Source: Volutella citrinella (taxonomy: Eukaryota; Ascomycota; Sordariomycetes; Hypocreales; Nectriaceae). From it: a DNA stretch of 64,000 nt. This document shows positions 1-10,270 of this stretch, piece by piece. The DNA is taken from the NCBI GenBank assembly GCA_034401135.1, contig JAWZSP010000003.1, forward strand, positions 4,464,001 through 4,528,000, written 5' to 3'. A program made the translations under genes and the position numbers. Position 1 is the first letter of the stretch, and the number at the start of each line of letters is the position of its first letter. The notes under the pieces were generated by a model. The model saw only the letters and a program-made list of their open reading frames with translations. It ran no database searches and was not told the DNA's origin.

Positions 1-3000
1 GGCTGCCTGCGAAGCGGGTCCTTTTGCGGTCGACAAGTCGGTGCGGTCCAGTGTAGTCTAGCCGGCTGTTACTAAATCCATTTCTTCCCCAAGACCAAAG
101 GGCCAGCTGAACAGGTGGACAGCGTGGGGAAGATGATTGCGGCAGGCTACGCCTGGAGCGCCCGGCCGGCCAAGATGGCACGGGCTACTCGTTCCGGGCT
201 CTCATGATGACCCGTTCGGGTGCAAGTCTTGGATGACCGGGTTAGAACTGCCAGGCTGGGATCGCGGCTTGTGCCTTTCGGGTTGGCCGAGCCCAGCAAG
301 ATGCCGTCTTCGGTCGATCGTGCGGGCGGTACTCCGTACTGGGTAGAGAACGCAATCAAATCCTGGAGGACGGCAGGGCTAGCTATGGGCGGCCATGAGG
401 GTACTGCGTAAGACGCCAGGCGCAGTATTATGGGCAATAGTGGTGTAGGAGGAAGCTGTAGCTTGTTGGCGCCCAGAGACACCAACCAGCTAAACTAGCC
501 TACCCGCTCGCGAGCCTACAAGCCACAAATGTGGGTAATGGCTTTGGAGGACGCGAAGCCCCAGCGAAGCCAAGAGAAGTTCTGTCGAGAAGGTTGGATG
601 GATGGATGGTGGTGGCGGTGGCCACGGCCGTGGGTTGCGTGGACCAGCGTGGTCAGTGGGCAAAAGCTCCCCCGCCGTCGTCTCCGTTGCTTCGTTACTC
701 GCTCTGCAGTACGAGTGCTCGGGACCGTCTCAGCTGAGGTCGGACTATTGCCGGACTGCGATTGGGCGAGCGGCAGGAGCGAGGGGCGTTCCCTGTCCTC
801 CCACTGGTCTTATTTTGCATTTGCTTCTTGTGTATTACACCACCAGCGCATATCGGAGCTCCAACTCCAGTACTACCATCGCTCCTTCCTTGGTACCCCG
901 TCTTGCCCGTCCTCCGCGGTAGTGCCTGCCTTGCTGTGCGTACAGTGTGTACACCCACCCAGCAGCCGCCAGTCATCCATCATTTCCCCTGCCGCAGCTT
1001 GAACCGCCCGCGAGTGTGCCGGCATTGATCTTTCCAACAGATGCGTACCGACCTTACGTACACATCCTCGCCCCTTGCCCCTCGCTCTTTTGCCCAACCC
1101 ATCTCGCAAGGGTCTGATGACTGCGTATCCAAGCACTATCGCAAGGGCTGCATGCCGTTGCCTCGACTTGCCTTGGATCATGCGCGCAGGGAATTGCCCG
1201 ATTTGAGACAAGAGACTTGCCTAGACCACACCCAGTAAGCCGACATCAGCGGCTCGGCGTTCCACCACCCATTGTTGTATTGGACAGCCTGTCAGAGGGG
1301 GCTACGAAACGAAATGCACATCGTCTTCGGGGCTCAGCCTAGAACAGGCCCTTTTTGATTATTTGATACGCCGCGTCGTCTAATGTTGCAAATTCGTCGA
1401 TCGACCCATATTAGCCGATTCAGTGTCCTGGTTTGGCGAAGCGGCTTCCCCAGGTCCATGGTAGCGAATCACACGCCAGAGTTGACCGACAGGCGCAACC
1501 TTGACCAGCTGGACCTAGAACAACTGTTGGGCAGTGGGGTGCATCCGACCGTTCTCGATTCTACGATGTCGAAGCCATCAGGCCGGCCACCGCGCCTCGA
1601 TGGCGGAGCGCCTGATTTCTTACGAGGTTGCACATTCCAGCAAAGCCGTCTCTCGTGGACGCACAAGCGGCTCTCCCAGCATCAAGCCCGCATTTGCAGG
1701 GCACTCACTCATAAGCCGTCAGTGCCGGCATCGCTCTAACGAAAGTGCCAGATGCGACCTGCGAGTCCTCAGCTCAGATAAACGCAGTTCCCTGACGCCA
1801 TCCTTGCCTCCGCGCATATGTAGGGCGGCAAAGTCAATGGATTGGAGCGGGCACAACCTTTCTCGCGCAATTGTCTTGACCCTTGCCCACCCCAAACCGC
1901 TTCGCTCGGGATGGATGCAGCAGTGACCGGCATCGGCAAGCACAGAAAGGTTGCAGCGACCTGCAAGGTCTATCACCGTCGCGCTGCATCTCTGAATGGA
2001 CGGCTAGACGGGCGTGTATGGGCACTTGGCAGCGCGTATGCGTCTGCACATGTGCTTATTCGTCACGAGACTAACCGCAGCCTTATTCAGAGCCCTTGCT
2101 AGTATTGGCTCCTGGCCAGATATCAATATCGAGATATCCAGCAATCCCAGGATCCCATGCTGCGAATGCCTCACGCGTCGGCCTGTTCACCCTGTTGGGT
2201 CTGGACAACGGGCTGGGCGTCCTACTATCCTTACGGGTACACCTGTTACTACATCTGGTAGCCTGCTTCCTTGGCCTACTGATATTCTAGCACCAACTGG
2301 CAACAGGCCACGGCCCACGGGCACCCTGGCGTGTGCCTCCAATCCCCGCTCTTTCATCGCAATCCATGCCATATTCTCAACAGCCCATTGCGAAAACAAC
2401 GCGCCACAATCCCTAACTACGGCGGAGTACGGCCCCAGGACAAGAACCCCTCTTCAGCCTTACGAGAGCCCCTCTTATCACCCTAGTCGCAGATCCTGGT
2501 CTCTTCTTGTCAGCACAACAGCTTCGCAGTGAGCGCGCTAAGTGAAGATGAGGAAGACCTCGTTGCGTCCTGTGACAATGCTAACCTGCACACCAGGCCA
2601 CTGGTAGCGGTACTTTCGACTTCTTCCGGACCATTCGGCAGCCCACTTCCTCTTAGAGCTCCAGTTTTGCGCCTCCCGTCATCTTTTGGTCGCCAAATCA
2701 AAATGACAATGTGATGGCCGAGTCTGAGTGGGACCCTGGCAATACCAAAGCCCCTGGCAAGTTGGCTCGTGGTTGTCAGATTTCAGGTGATAGCATCGCG
2801 TTTAGGAATCGTCAGCCAGCCAACTATGGTCCTCGACCAGCCAACATCCTGGCACAACCCCGCTTTGCCTGTGTTGGTTAAGCAACCAGAAGCATTTGTT
2901 GGGCAGGATTTCTCTTTGAAGCACCATCGTACATGACTATCTGTCATTGCCACTGATGCGGTCAACCACGTCCGTCCAACCGCAGCTCGGATTGGTGCCT

Positions 3001-4386
3001 CTGTCCCTCCAACGCCCCACAGCATCATCTTTTGAAGTCCCGTCCCCAAACAAGGGCCTACAAGCGCCCCAAAAGCGACCCCTTGAGCTTGATACGGGCA
3101 CTCTCACCCAGTCATCGCCGACAAGCGGACATTGTGACTTCCCCGCAGTAGAAACGCTGACAACAACCAGCCAGCCCCACGACCAATGGTCCATGATTTC
3201 GAGCGCATTCCCGGTAAGACGGCTAGTCGGTCGGCACACGCCAAGATCCTTGATGTGGCGTTGCTGAGTCGTTAGCTAGCGGTCGGTTGACCTCCTTGGC
3301 GGCTGAGCATCTGAGATGAGGATAGCAGATCGTGCAGCCCCCGGCCAGAGCCTCAAGCGCCACTGCCTTGCTCCTACTGAAACGTCCCACACTCGCCGCC
3401 GCCGCCGCCGCCGCCGCGTCGTCGTCGGCCGCCCCCTTTCTGCCTATTTTTGCCCCCAAGAAAAGCGCCATGAATTTTCAGCTCCTCCACCATCAATATT
3501 GGGCTTCACCAGCGCACTGACTCAGACCGCATCTTAGGACTCATCCCCGAAGGCAGAGCATGAAAATAACCCAAGGCGCATTCCATGTCATGTTGACCAA
3601 GCTCGGCGATACATGACGTATTGGGCCCATTGGCGTGGCTGATTCTCCCAAGCTTGACCAGCAACCTTGTCGAGTATCAGCCACATGTTATTCCAGACCT
3701 ATCAGTTCGCCTCGTCGTATGGCAGCCATGCACACGAGGGCGGTAGAGAGGTGGGACTTGTCATACCCCTTTGGGTCACGAGCTGCCCTTTCCTGCCAGG
3801 GCAGGCACAAGTACAGGTACGCCCGAGGCGTCGCGGCTGGCTGAGACCCCAGTCCGCAAACGCGGCGCGTCAATGCCCGGCGCTCCAGCCTGGGTGACGC
3901 CCGCCACAGGATGCTAGGACACATTGGCGATGCTGCTTTGGGCTGTTCTGCTGTGATGCACATGACCTGAAAGCCTCATCACGCACACACCCCCTTCTGC
4001 AGAGGAAGGAGGGAGAAACTTCCGTATTCATCTGGGGGCGTTGTCTGCTCTTGATGACCACACATCCATTGTAGGTGTATTTCGTAGGCCTGCAATATCT
4101 CTCTGCATCAGCGGGGTGCCTGACCGTTTGTTGCATCAGCACTGATGGATTCATGTGAGCAGTAATATGGAAGCTGGGTGCACGAAAAATACATCATGTC
4201 TCATAGTAATCCCTGGCACTTGATACGCCCAAACCCTGCCTTGCACCAGATAAATAACTACTAGTAGTATCGGGTATTCTATCACCCCCAGCATGCGTCA
4301 AACCCGTACTCGCAGCGCCAGGATATGTAAGAAAGATGTACCCCTCCACACGAATAGCTCGTGCGCGTCCCACCAACTGCCCAGGC
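1..4386. other. Gene-free stretch downstream of the APSES gene
   Basis: No reading frame here has recognisable domains or consistent splice structure. The open frames overlap on both strands and have skewed, low-complexity composition. A short (GGAT)n tract lies near 597-609 and a GCC/CGC triplet tract at 3394-3418. The right end is the 3' flank of the minus-strand APSES gene. I see nothing else I can support. Confidence 0.6.
3394..3428. repeat. (CGC)n plus (GTC)n triplet microsatellite
   Basis: About eight CGC triplets run from 3394 to 3418 and are followed directly by three GTC triplets. The tract is non-coding as far as I can see, because the frames that cross it have no other coding features. 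Confidence 0.85.
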
Positions 4387-6682
4387 TTAAATGCCGACTG
4401 TAATATCCATTGGGTCTGCTTCCATGGGTCCGTCCATGGTGTGGGCGTCCCGCTCCTCCTCGATCATCTCGATCAGACTGTCCAGATTGGCATCAAGACT
4501 CTCGCCGTCCTTGGGATCTAGGCACTTCTTGAGAAGCTTCCTGTACTTTTCAATCTTGTCGCCCGTGCCCACCATGCTCAGAGCATCCACGTAATCAGCC
4601 TCTGCCTGTCGCTGATCTGACAGCATCTGGCTCAGCTGTCGCGCTAGGCTGAGCCTTTCTTCGTAGGACTCGTGCATGTCCTCCCCGTTGACTCGGCTGA
4701 GCTCGTTATCAACTGACTGCTGCACGTGCAGCCGGTTTTGGTGTGTGATGAGGGACAGCACCTGATGCTTGGCCAGGTTGGCCTCCGTCATTATTTTTGC
4801 AGCCGCCTCGTCTGGCTCAAGCTGGGCTTCCACCTCGGCTATCTGCTGCCGGACCAGGTTTAGATCGTTTTGCGTGTTGGTTAGGATTCGTCGGCCTTCT
4901 GACTCTGCCACGTCCTTCTCCTGCCACTCCTCCTCGTAGCTCTTGGCGAGGTCTTGGAATTTCTCCATTATTAAGGGCGAAATCCTGGCTTGGACGGTAT
5001 TGGCAGCAGGTGACTGGAAGGCCGTCGGGTTGCGGCTCAATTTGGTGTCTGCGAGGGCGTCCCGGAAGGAGGCGTGGCGCTGGGAATCCGGGGCGAAGGG
5101 TGAGGAAGACCGCTGTGGGCCACGGTCTTTCTTGGTCGCATTCAGATCCATGATCAAATCTTCGGCCCTCACGCCCTCACTATTGGCGATATCCGACGAG
5201 GCATTTCGCCCCAACAATGCCCTGATACATTTCCTGGCATTGCGCTGTGCAGCAAGGTGCAGCGCGGTGTTTCCCTCATTGTCCTGGACATCTAGGATCT
5301 GCTGAAAAGCACTAGGGTCCAGCGTCTCTTGTAGCCTATTCAGAATATTGTCCAAGTAGTATCGTGAACAGGAGTGGTTGAAGACTCGTCCATTTTTCAT
5401 AACAGCAGCGTGGTGGATAATGGTACATCCCATGCTGTCTCGGGCGTCGAAAGTATCGAACAACTCCTTCATCACTACCGGGAACGTTTGCTTGTCATAG
5501 CAATTGGTGAAGTTGACAGAATGCATAAAGGGCGTCTCGCCTCTGTTATTTCTGACACCTGACGATGCATTGAACCTCTTCAATTGCTTGACCACATCAA
5601 CATCGCCCATTGCCGAAGCCCAGTGGAGTGCAGTGTGATCCTCGGCATCAATAGGCCTGTTAGGTTGAAAGTTGGCTGGAGGGTCTGGCTTCACTACAGG
5701 CATCTCCGTCTTAGAGAGTAGAAAGTAGTCAAGAAGCTCATCGCCGTACAAGGCGTGCTGTTGTTCGGTCAGGTCGTGCATCATTTCTTCCCTCTTTCGC
5801 TTTCGTTGGCTGTTGGTCACTTGGGACATATTGAACTGGTCGTCATCGGCCATATATGAAGCAGATGCGACTGTTAAGTTGTCGGGGGTATCGTCTTCCA
5901 TCATGAGAGAATCGCCCCTTTCAAAAGCATCGGGAGCCATTTGCTGCGAGCCTACTATTGTCAGTATAAGTGTTCTTACATCTACTGAGCCTGACGTACT
6001 GTTCCATTTTGGCAACGGGGGTTTTGACTTTGGAGCCTTTGGCTTGCTGACGTGTCGAGGGGCTGGAGGCGGACTCTCGTTGCCAGGGACAAACTCGAAT
6101 ATCTGTCGTAGTCGGTCGTAGGCGTTGTGACGTTTTGCGAGGGCCTCACCAGCTGGTAGTGGGATCCAAGTGCCTGGCGAACGAAATGTCAGTCAAGTTG
6201 AATGCGAGGAAAAGAGGCCGTCGACGAACCTTGGTATTTTCCATATCCACCCTGGATCTTCTCGTGTACATCCTTCTGCACATCTCGCTCTAGAATCCTT
6301 GTTCGAGCCGGCTTGTCAAAGCCAGCAGCTTTGAGAATGTGTGTCGCATTGATCCACTCATCCTGCCTCCTTCTCATCACATGCTCCTTCATGTCCGCAC
6401 CAAATTGGAATTCATATACAGGAATCTAAAGGCCAATGGTTAGAATCGCTGCATGCTCGATGGCGACGATGCCAGAAGGGGGTGGGTGTTAAAAGGCATG
6501 CTCCAATAACCATGAAGGGTCCAGCTTCTGGCCCGATAATAGACGTCACGGCTTCTGGCAACACCCTAACCCACCCTCTTTGCGAAATGAGGCGAGCGGG
6601 AAATGTAGGGTCGTATGCTTACTCCACTGTATGTGGCACTGTAAATGCCCGGTCCTGAAGGACCTGGATTGCCCTTGACCAT
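4387..6682 (-). CDS. mbp1: APSES transcription factor, Mbp1/Res2-type MBF subunit
   Basis: Exons on the minus strand are 6682-6623, 6425-6230, 6173-6000 and 5951-4387, giving 664 aa. The N-terminus (about residues 12-95) is a KilA-N/APSES DNA-binding domain with the core [20 protein letters not shown] followed by [13 protein letters not shown]. Ankyrin repeats follow (EDHTALHWA and [13 protein letters not shown] are clear), then a long charged coiled-coil region. This architecture is that of the Mbp1/Swi4/Res2 family, which with Swi6/Cdc10 forms the G1/S factor MBF on MCB sites (ACGCG). The start lies 20 codons before the first intron, in the conserved context [14 protein letters not shown]. 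The third intron is only 48 nt, a multiple of three without a stop. The gene is divergent from Arp1. Family assignment is sure; Mbp1 rather than another APSES-ankyrin paralogue is likely. Confidence 0.93.
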
Positions 6683-7319
6683 GACTGCGGTTTGGATGAA
6701 GCAATTGCGAGAGCAGCGCTAGGAACTGGCGGCGATGATCGAAATGGAAGATCCCCAGCAGTAGAAGAACTCCCTAAAACGACATTGATAGTTGGTGCGA
6801 GGCTATTCGGGTGATTATTGATTGCGATTTAGGGATTTCAGGAGCTTTCGTTAGGTTGGAAGTTGGTCTGAGAATTGACGGCACGTCTGTGACGCGGTCC
6901 TCGAAGTGGGAGACGCGCCTGCACGCGAAGCACTTTAATTCTGTCTGCCTCAGGCGCGAATGGTTGCTCTCCGCATCACGTGATACTGCCAACACGCCTC
7001 CTGAGCTTGACAACGCGCCTCGCCCAATAGGTACATCGGGGTTTCACCTACAGGACGACAACAGCTTTGCCGGTCGCACCACGGCTATCGGACGGGGTTC
7101 TAAGGACTGCGACAGCTTTATCGGTGTGAAGCCTAGTGAGGCATCCAGTTTGAGCCAGCATTTCCAAGTACAGTGGATGTGGCGAGCTTGATACACGGAC
7201 CAGGGAAGCTCAGGAACCGGGAGCCCTGGTGGCAGACAACCGCGATTGACGCAAATCGATGACCATATTCACTAAGCGACGCTTCACATTTGAAACACGG
7301 GCCCAAACGAATCGCGACC
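6683..7319. promoter_or_regulatory. Shared divergent promoter between the APSES factor and Arp1 genes
   Basis: This 637-bp region separates the two divergent start codons. It holds four ACGCG pentamers at 6892-6896, 6913-6917, 6923-6927 and 7013-7017, a GGCGCGAA (E2F/MCB-like) at 6953-6960 and a CACGTG E-box at 6977-6982. ACGCG is the core of the MCB element bound by MBF, the complex the left-hand gene is predicted to belong to. Binding is inferred, not shown. Confidence 0.6.
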
Positions 7320-8636
7320 ATGGCCGACTCTCTTCACAATGCGCCGATAGTCCTGGACAACGGATCTGGGACAATCCGTGCGGGCTTCGCTGGTGACGAC
7401 CTTCCAAAGTGCTTTTTCCCATCCTGGGTTGGGCGGCCGAAGCATTTGCGAGTTCTTGCTGGTGCGTTGGAGGGCGAGGTATTTATCGGACAAAAGGCGG
7501 CCACGGAGCTGAGAGGATTACTGAAGATCCGATATCCACTCGAGCATGGTATTGTGACAGACTGGGACGACATGGAGAGGATCTGGGAATACGTGTATGG
7601 TGAGGGGCTGAAGACGCTCAGCGAAGAGGTACAGCATCACTTGCTGAATAGCCAAGTTGGAACAACAACCAAGCTAACCTCTGATGCAGCACCCAGTCCT
7701 CCTGACGGAACCACCCTTGAACCCTCGAAGCAACCGCGACACCGCCGCACAGATCCTGTTCGAGACGTTCAACGTACCTGCGCTCCATACATCCATCCAA
7801 GCTGTCCTGTCCCTTTACGCCAGTGGCCGAACGACTGGTATTGTGCTTGATTCCGGCGATGGTGTGTCACATGCGGTGCCCGTGTACGAAGGTTTCGCTA
7901 TGCCGAGCAGCATTCGTCGAATCGACGTTGCTGGTCGAGATGTGACTGAGTACTTGCAAACGCTCCTCCGAAAGAGCGGCTATGTATTCCACACGAGCGC
8001 AGAGAAGGAGGTGGTGAGATTGATCAAGGAGAGCGTCTCGTACGTGGCGCCCGACCCGCGTAAGGAGGAGAGGGAGTGGATCGGCGTCAAGCCCAACGAG
8101 AGCAAGTTTGCCGAATACGTTCTGCCAGATGGCCACAAGCTAAAGGTAATATGCTCCGAGGATGGCATTGAAAGATGACAGGACTGACATGACTATCCAG
8201 ATTGGAGCCGAGCGATTCCGAGCTCCTGAAATCCTTTTTGACCCCGAGATCATTGGCCTGGAATATCCCGGCGTGCACCAGATTGTTGTCGATGCAATTA
8301 ACCGTACCGACCTGGACCTCCGCAAGTCACTCTATAGCAACATTGTGCTCTCAGGAGGTAGCACTCTGACCAAGGGCTTCGGTGACCGACTGCTATCCGA
8401 GCTGCAGAGACTGGCAGTCAAGGACATGAGGATAAAGATCTTTGCGCCACCGGAGCGCAAGTACTCGACCTGGATTGGTGGTAGTATTCTTGCCGGATTG
8501 AGTACTTTCAGGAAGGTGTGTAGCTCCTTATACCGCCGGAATGTTGGGATTGACATACTGACGTTGCTCATAGATGTGGGTTAGCATTGACGACTGGCAC
8601 GAAAACCCGGACATCATCCACACCAAGTTCACTTAG
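7320..8636 (+). CDS. arp1: Actin-related protein Arp1 (centractin, RO-4), dynactin subunit
   Basis: Exons 7320-7628, 7690-8145, 8201-8515 and 8574-8636 give 380 aa, the normal Arp1 length. The actin fold is clear: the phosphate-1 loop [16 protein letters not shown] near the N-terminus, then [29 protein letters not shown], the [14 protein letters not shown] segment and the C-terminal motif [19 protein letters not shown]. Arp1 forms the short filament of dynactin, which couples dynein to cargo; in Neurospora its loss gives ropy hyphae. The start ATG is preceded by CGACC and begins [14 protein letters not shown] as expected. All introns have GT-AG ends and keep the frame. It shares its promoter region with the APSES gene to the left. 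Confidence 0.96.
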
Positions 8637-9055
8637 TCCTCCTTTCAGCATCCTCCGAACCACCTCGATGTGATGTCGGACTTTAAAACACCACACCGGC
8701 GCCAGGCAAAGGACTTGGCAGTTTCTGGAACCCCTCCACCAGACGCTTCAACACGCCCGCCAACCGCCACCCCCCCTTATGACGAATGCTCGCGCCTGGC
8801 GTCTCGCCTCGACGTTGGCACTCACGATGAAATCGACATTCCACAGTCCATGGGCTTCTTGACCTCTGTGCTTTCGCGATGGAGGACTGTACTACATGAG
8901 AGGGCCTACTCTATGAGGAAGAACTCGTGCAGGAATAGAAATAACCAAAGGCGCAGTTGTAGAAACCGTCACGCCACAAAACAACCACACCCCGCCATCT
9001 GTCAGATAGAGAAAGCCTAATGATACCCTGATGTGTTGCAAGCTTTCCTGCTCAT

Positions 9056-9079
9056 GCTCCCGCTCCCGCTCCCGCTCGC
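9056..9079. repeat. Hexanucleotide GCTCCC tandem repeat, about 4 units
   Basis: Three perfect GCTCCC units run from 9056 to 9073 and a fourth reads GCTCGC. It lies in the 3' flank of Arp1 outside any supported gene. Confidence 0.85.
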
Positions 9080-9521
9080 CTCACGTGTATTCCGTCGCCA
9101 ACCTGCAGAATGTGGGTTGACGCCCTGCGGCGGCAGGTCTTTTGACCAGTCCAGTTGTGCCCATTGGCCCGAGAACGGAACCAGGTGAAAGCAGAGGCCA
9201 CCGTTGACATGAGGCGGGGCCAGGTGTCGGTTTTGCGGGGTGAGAGGGGCACAGAATCGGGTGACCTGCCAGGGGCGGTCAATGTGTCTAGGTAGACCAC
9301 AGGGGCCAGCCAAAGACGGGCTGGAAACTCGAGGATATCCCTGGAGCGGGCCATGACGATATTCAGTCACGCGGAGAGTAGGAGCCAAGTGCATGAAGAG
9401 TAGATTGCGGCAATGCATCCATTGCAGCGTCTCATTCAGTAGTGCCCGCAGAGGGCCTATGCTAAATACAACTAAACGCAAGAAGAAACAACAAGTTGTG
9501 GTTGAGTGCTCTGCTCGGGGG

Positions 9522-9529
9522 TATATAAG
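9522..9529 (+). promoter_or_regulatory. Orphan TATATAAG box
   Basis: TATATAAG in the context GGTATATAAGC is a textbook TATA element on the plus strand. Only very short frames follow within the next few hundred bases, and further on transcription would run antisense through the DUF3602 gene. It could be fortuitous. Confidence 0.3.
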
Positions 9530-9862
9530 CTTCACCAGAAACAAACGCCTTGCAATGACGGGACGCTAATTGTTGTGTCTTTCGTCATCAAGATGATGCC
9601 AAACCGGATACCATTTCCTGGCTCCTATTTGCTCTGAGGTCCCCGTAGGAATTCCATTATTCATTTCCCGTTTTTAAAAAAACAAGTATCATCAAGGGCA
9701 TGATGTTGAACGCCTTTCGCTTTCAAACAAAGTAGATGAGTCGCCGCCCGACTCGGGCCTCTTTCCGCGCCATATTTTTTAGGGGTTGTTGTTGTTATTA
9801 AGTTGTTGTATGCCATAGCGACAGTGACAAGGGGTCGTTGAGAGTAGATGGGCAACTGGGGC

Positions 9863-10270
9863 CTAGTTGCGGGAGAATGTGCCGCTGACGCGAGCCCACA
9901 GCTTGGGCTTCTCGCTCATGGTGCTGGAGGCGCTGGAGGCGCTCTCGACGGAGCCGGCGTCGCTGCCCTTGCGGTGGTAGACGTTGCCGGCGCCACCAAT
10001 GCCGCAGTGGCCGACGGTGGCCATATCGCGGGCGGCAGCGCGGTTGTACTCCTCCTCAATGGCGAGGGCAGGGCGCTCGTTGGCCTGGTGGGCGTTGCCG
10101 GCGCCGCCAATGCCGCTGAAGAAGCGTCGCGAGACGGTGGCATTGGAGGAGATGGTGTGGGAGGTCTTGGGGACGTTGGCAGCACGGTGGACGTTGCCAG
10201 CACCGCCGCGGCCGGAGCGGACGTAGTGGCTGGTGGTGGGAGCGGCCTCGGTGACGAGATAGTTGGGCAT
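9863..10270 (-). CDS. DUF3602 (Par32-like) small glycine-motif protein
   Basis: A single exon encodes 135 aa starting MPNYLVTEAAP. Three copies of a glycine motif define the family: GRGGAGN at residues 20-26, GIGGAGN at 53-59 and GIGGAGN at 90-96, spaced 33 and 37 residues apart. The tail after about residue 100 is Ser/Ala-rich and ends KLWARVSGTFSRN. DUF3602 includes yeast Par32/Amu1, a TORC1-responsive phosphoprotein that affects ammonium transporters; transferring that role here is inference. The frame continues upstream of this ATG, but the stretch there is His/Pro/Thr-rich and unlike the family, so I take the ATG at 10270. An antisense frame of similar length is a shadow of the Gly/Ala-rich code. 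Confidence 0.85.
   Translation of the reverse strand: MPNYLVTEAAPTTSHYVRSGRGGAGNVHRAANVPKTSHTISSNATVSRRFFSGIGGAGNAHQANERPALAIEEEYNRAAARDMATVGHCGIGGAGNVYHRKGSDAGSVESASSASSTMSEKPKLWARVSGTFSRN

Larger units (their letters stand above)
8637..9862. other. Intergenic stretch with orphan TATA box and hexanucleotide repeat
   Basis: This is the 3' flank of Arp1 on the left and of the DUF3602 gene on the right. A frame of about 175 codons on the minus strand lacks domains and I do not call it. A GCTCCC repeat lies at 9056-9079 and a strong plus-strand TATATAAG at 9522-9529 without a recognisable gene after it. Confidence 0.5.

Noticed and set aside
2014..2532. Plus-strand frame of 172 codons
   Set aside because: No domain, no splice logic and overlapping frames of similar length on both strands; composition looks non-coding.
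9017..9544. 175-codon minus-strand frame
   Set aside because: No recognisable features; lies in the 3' flank of Arp1.
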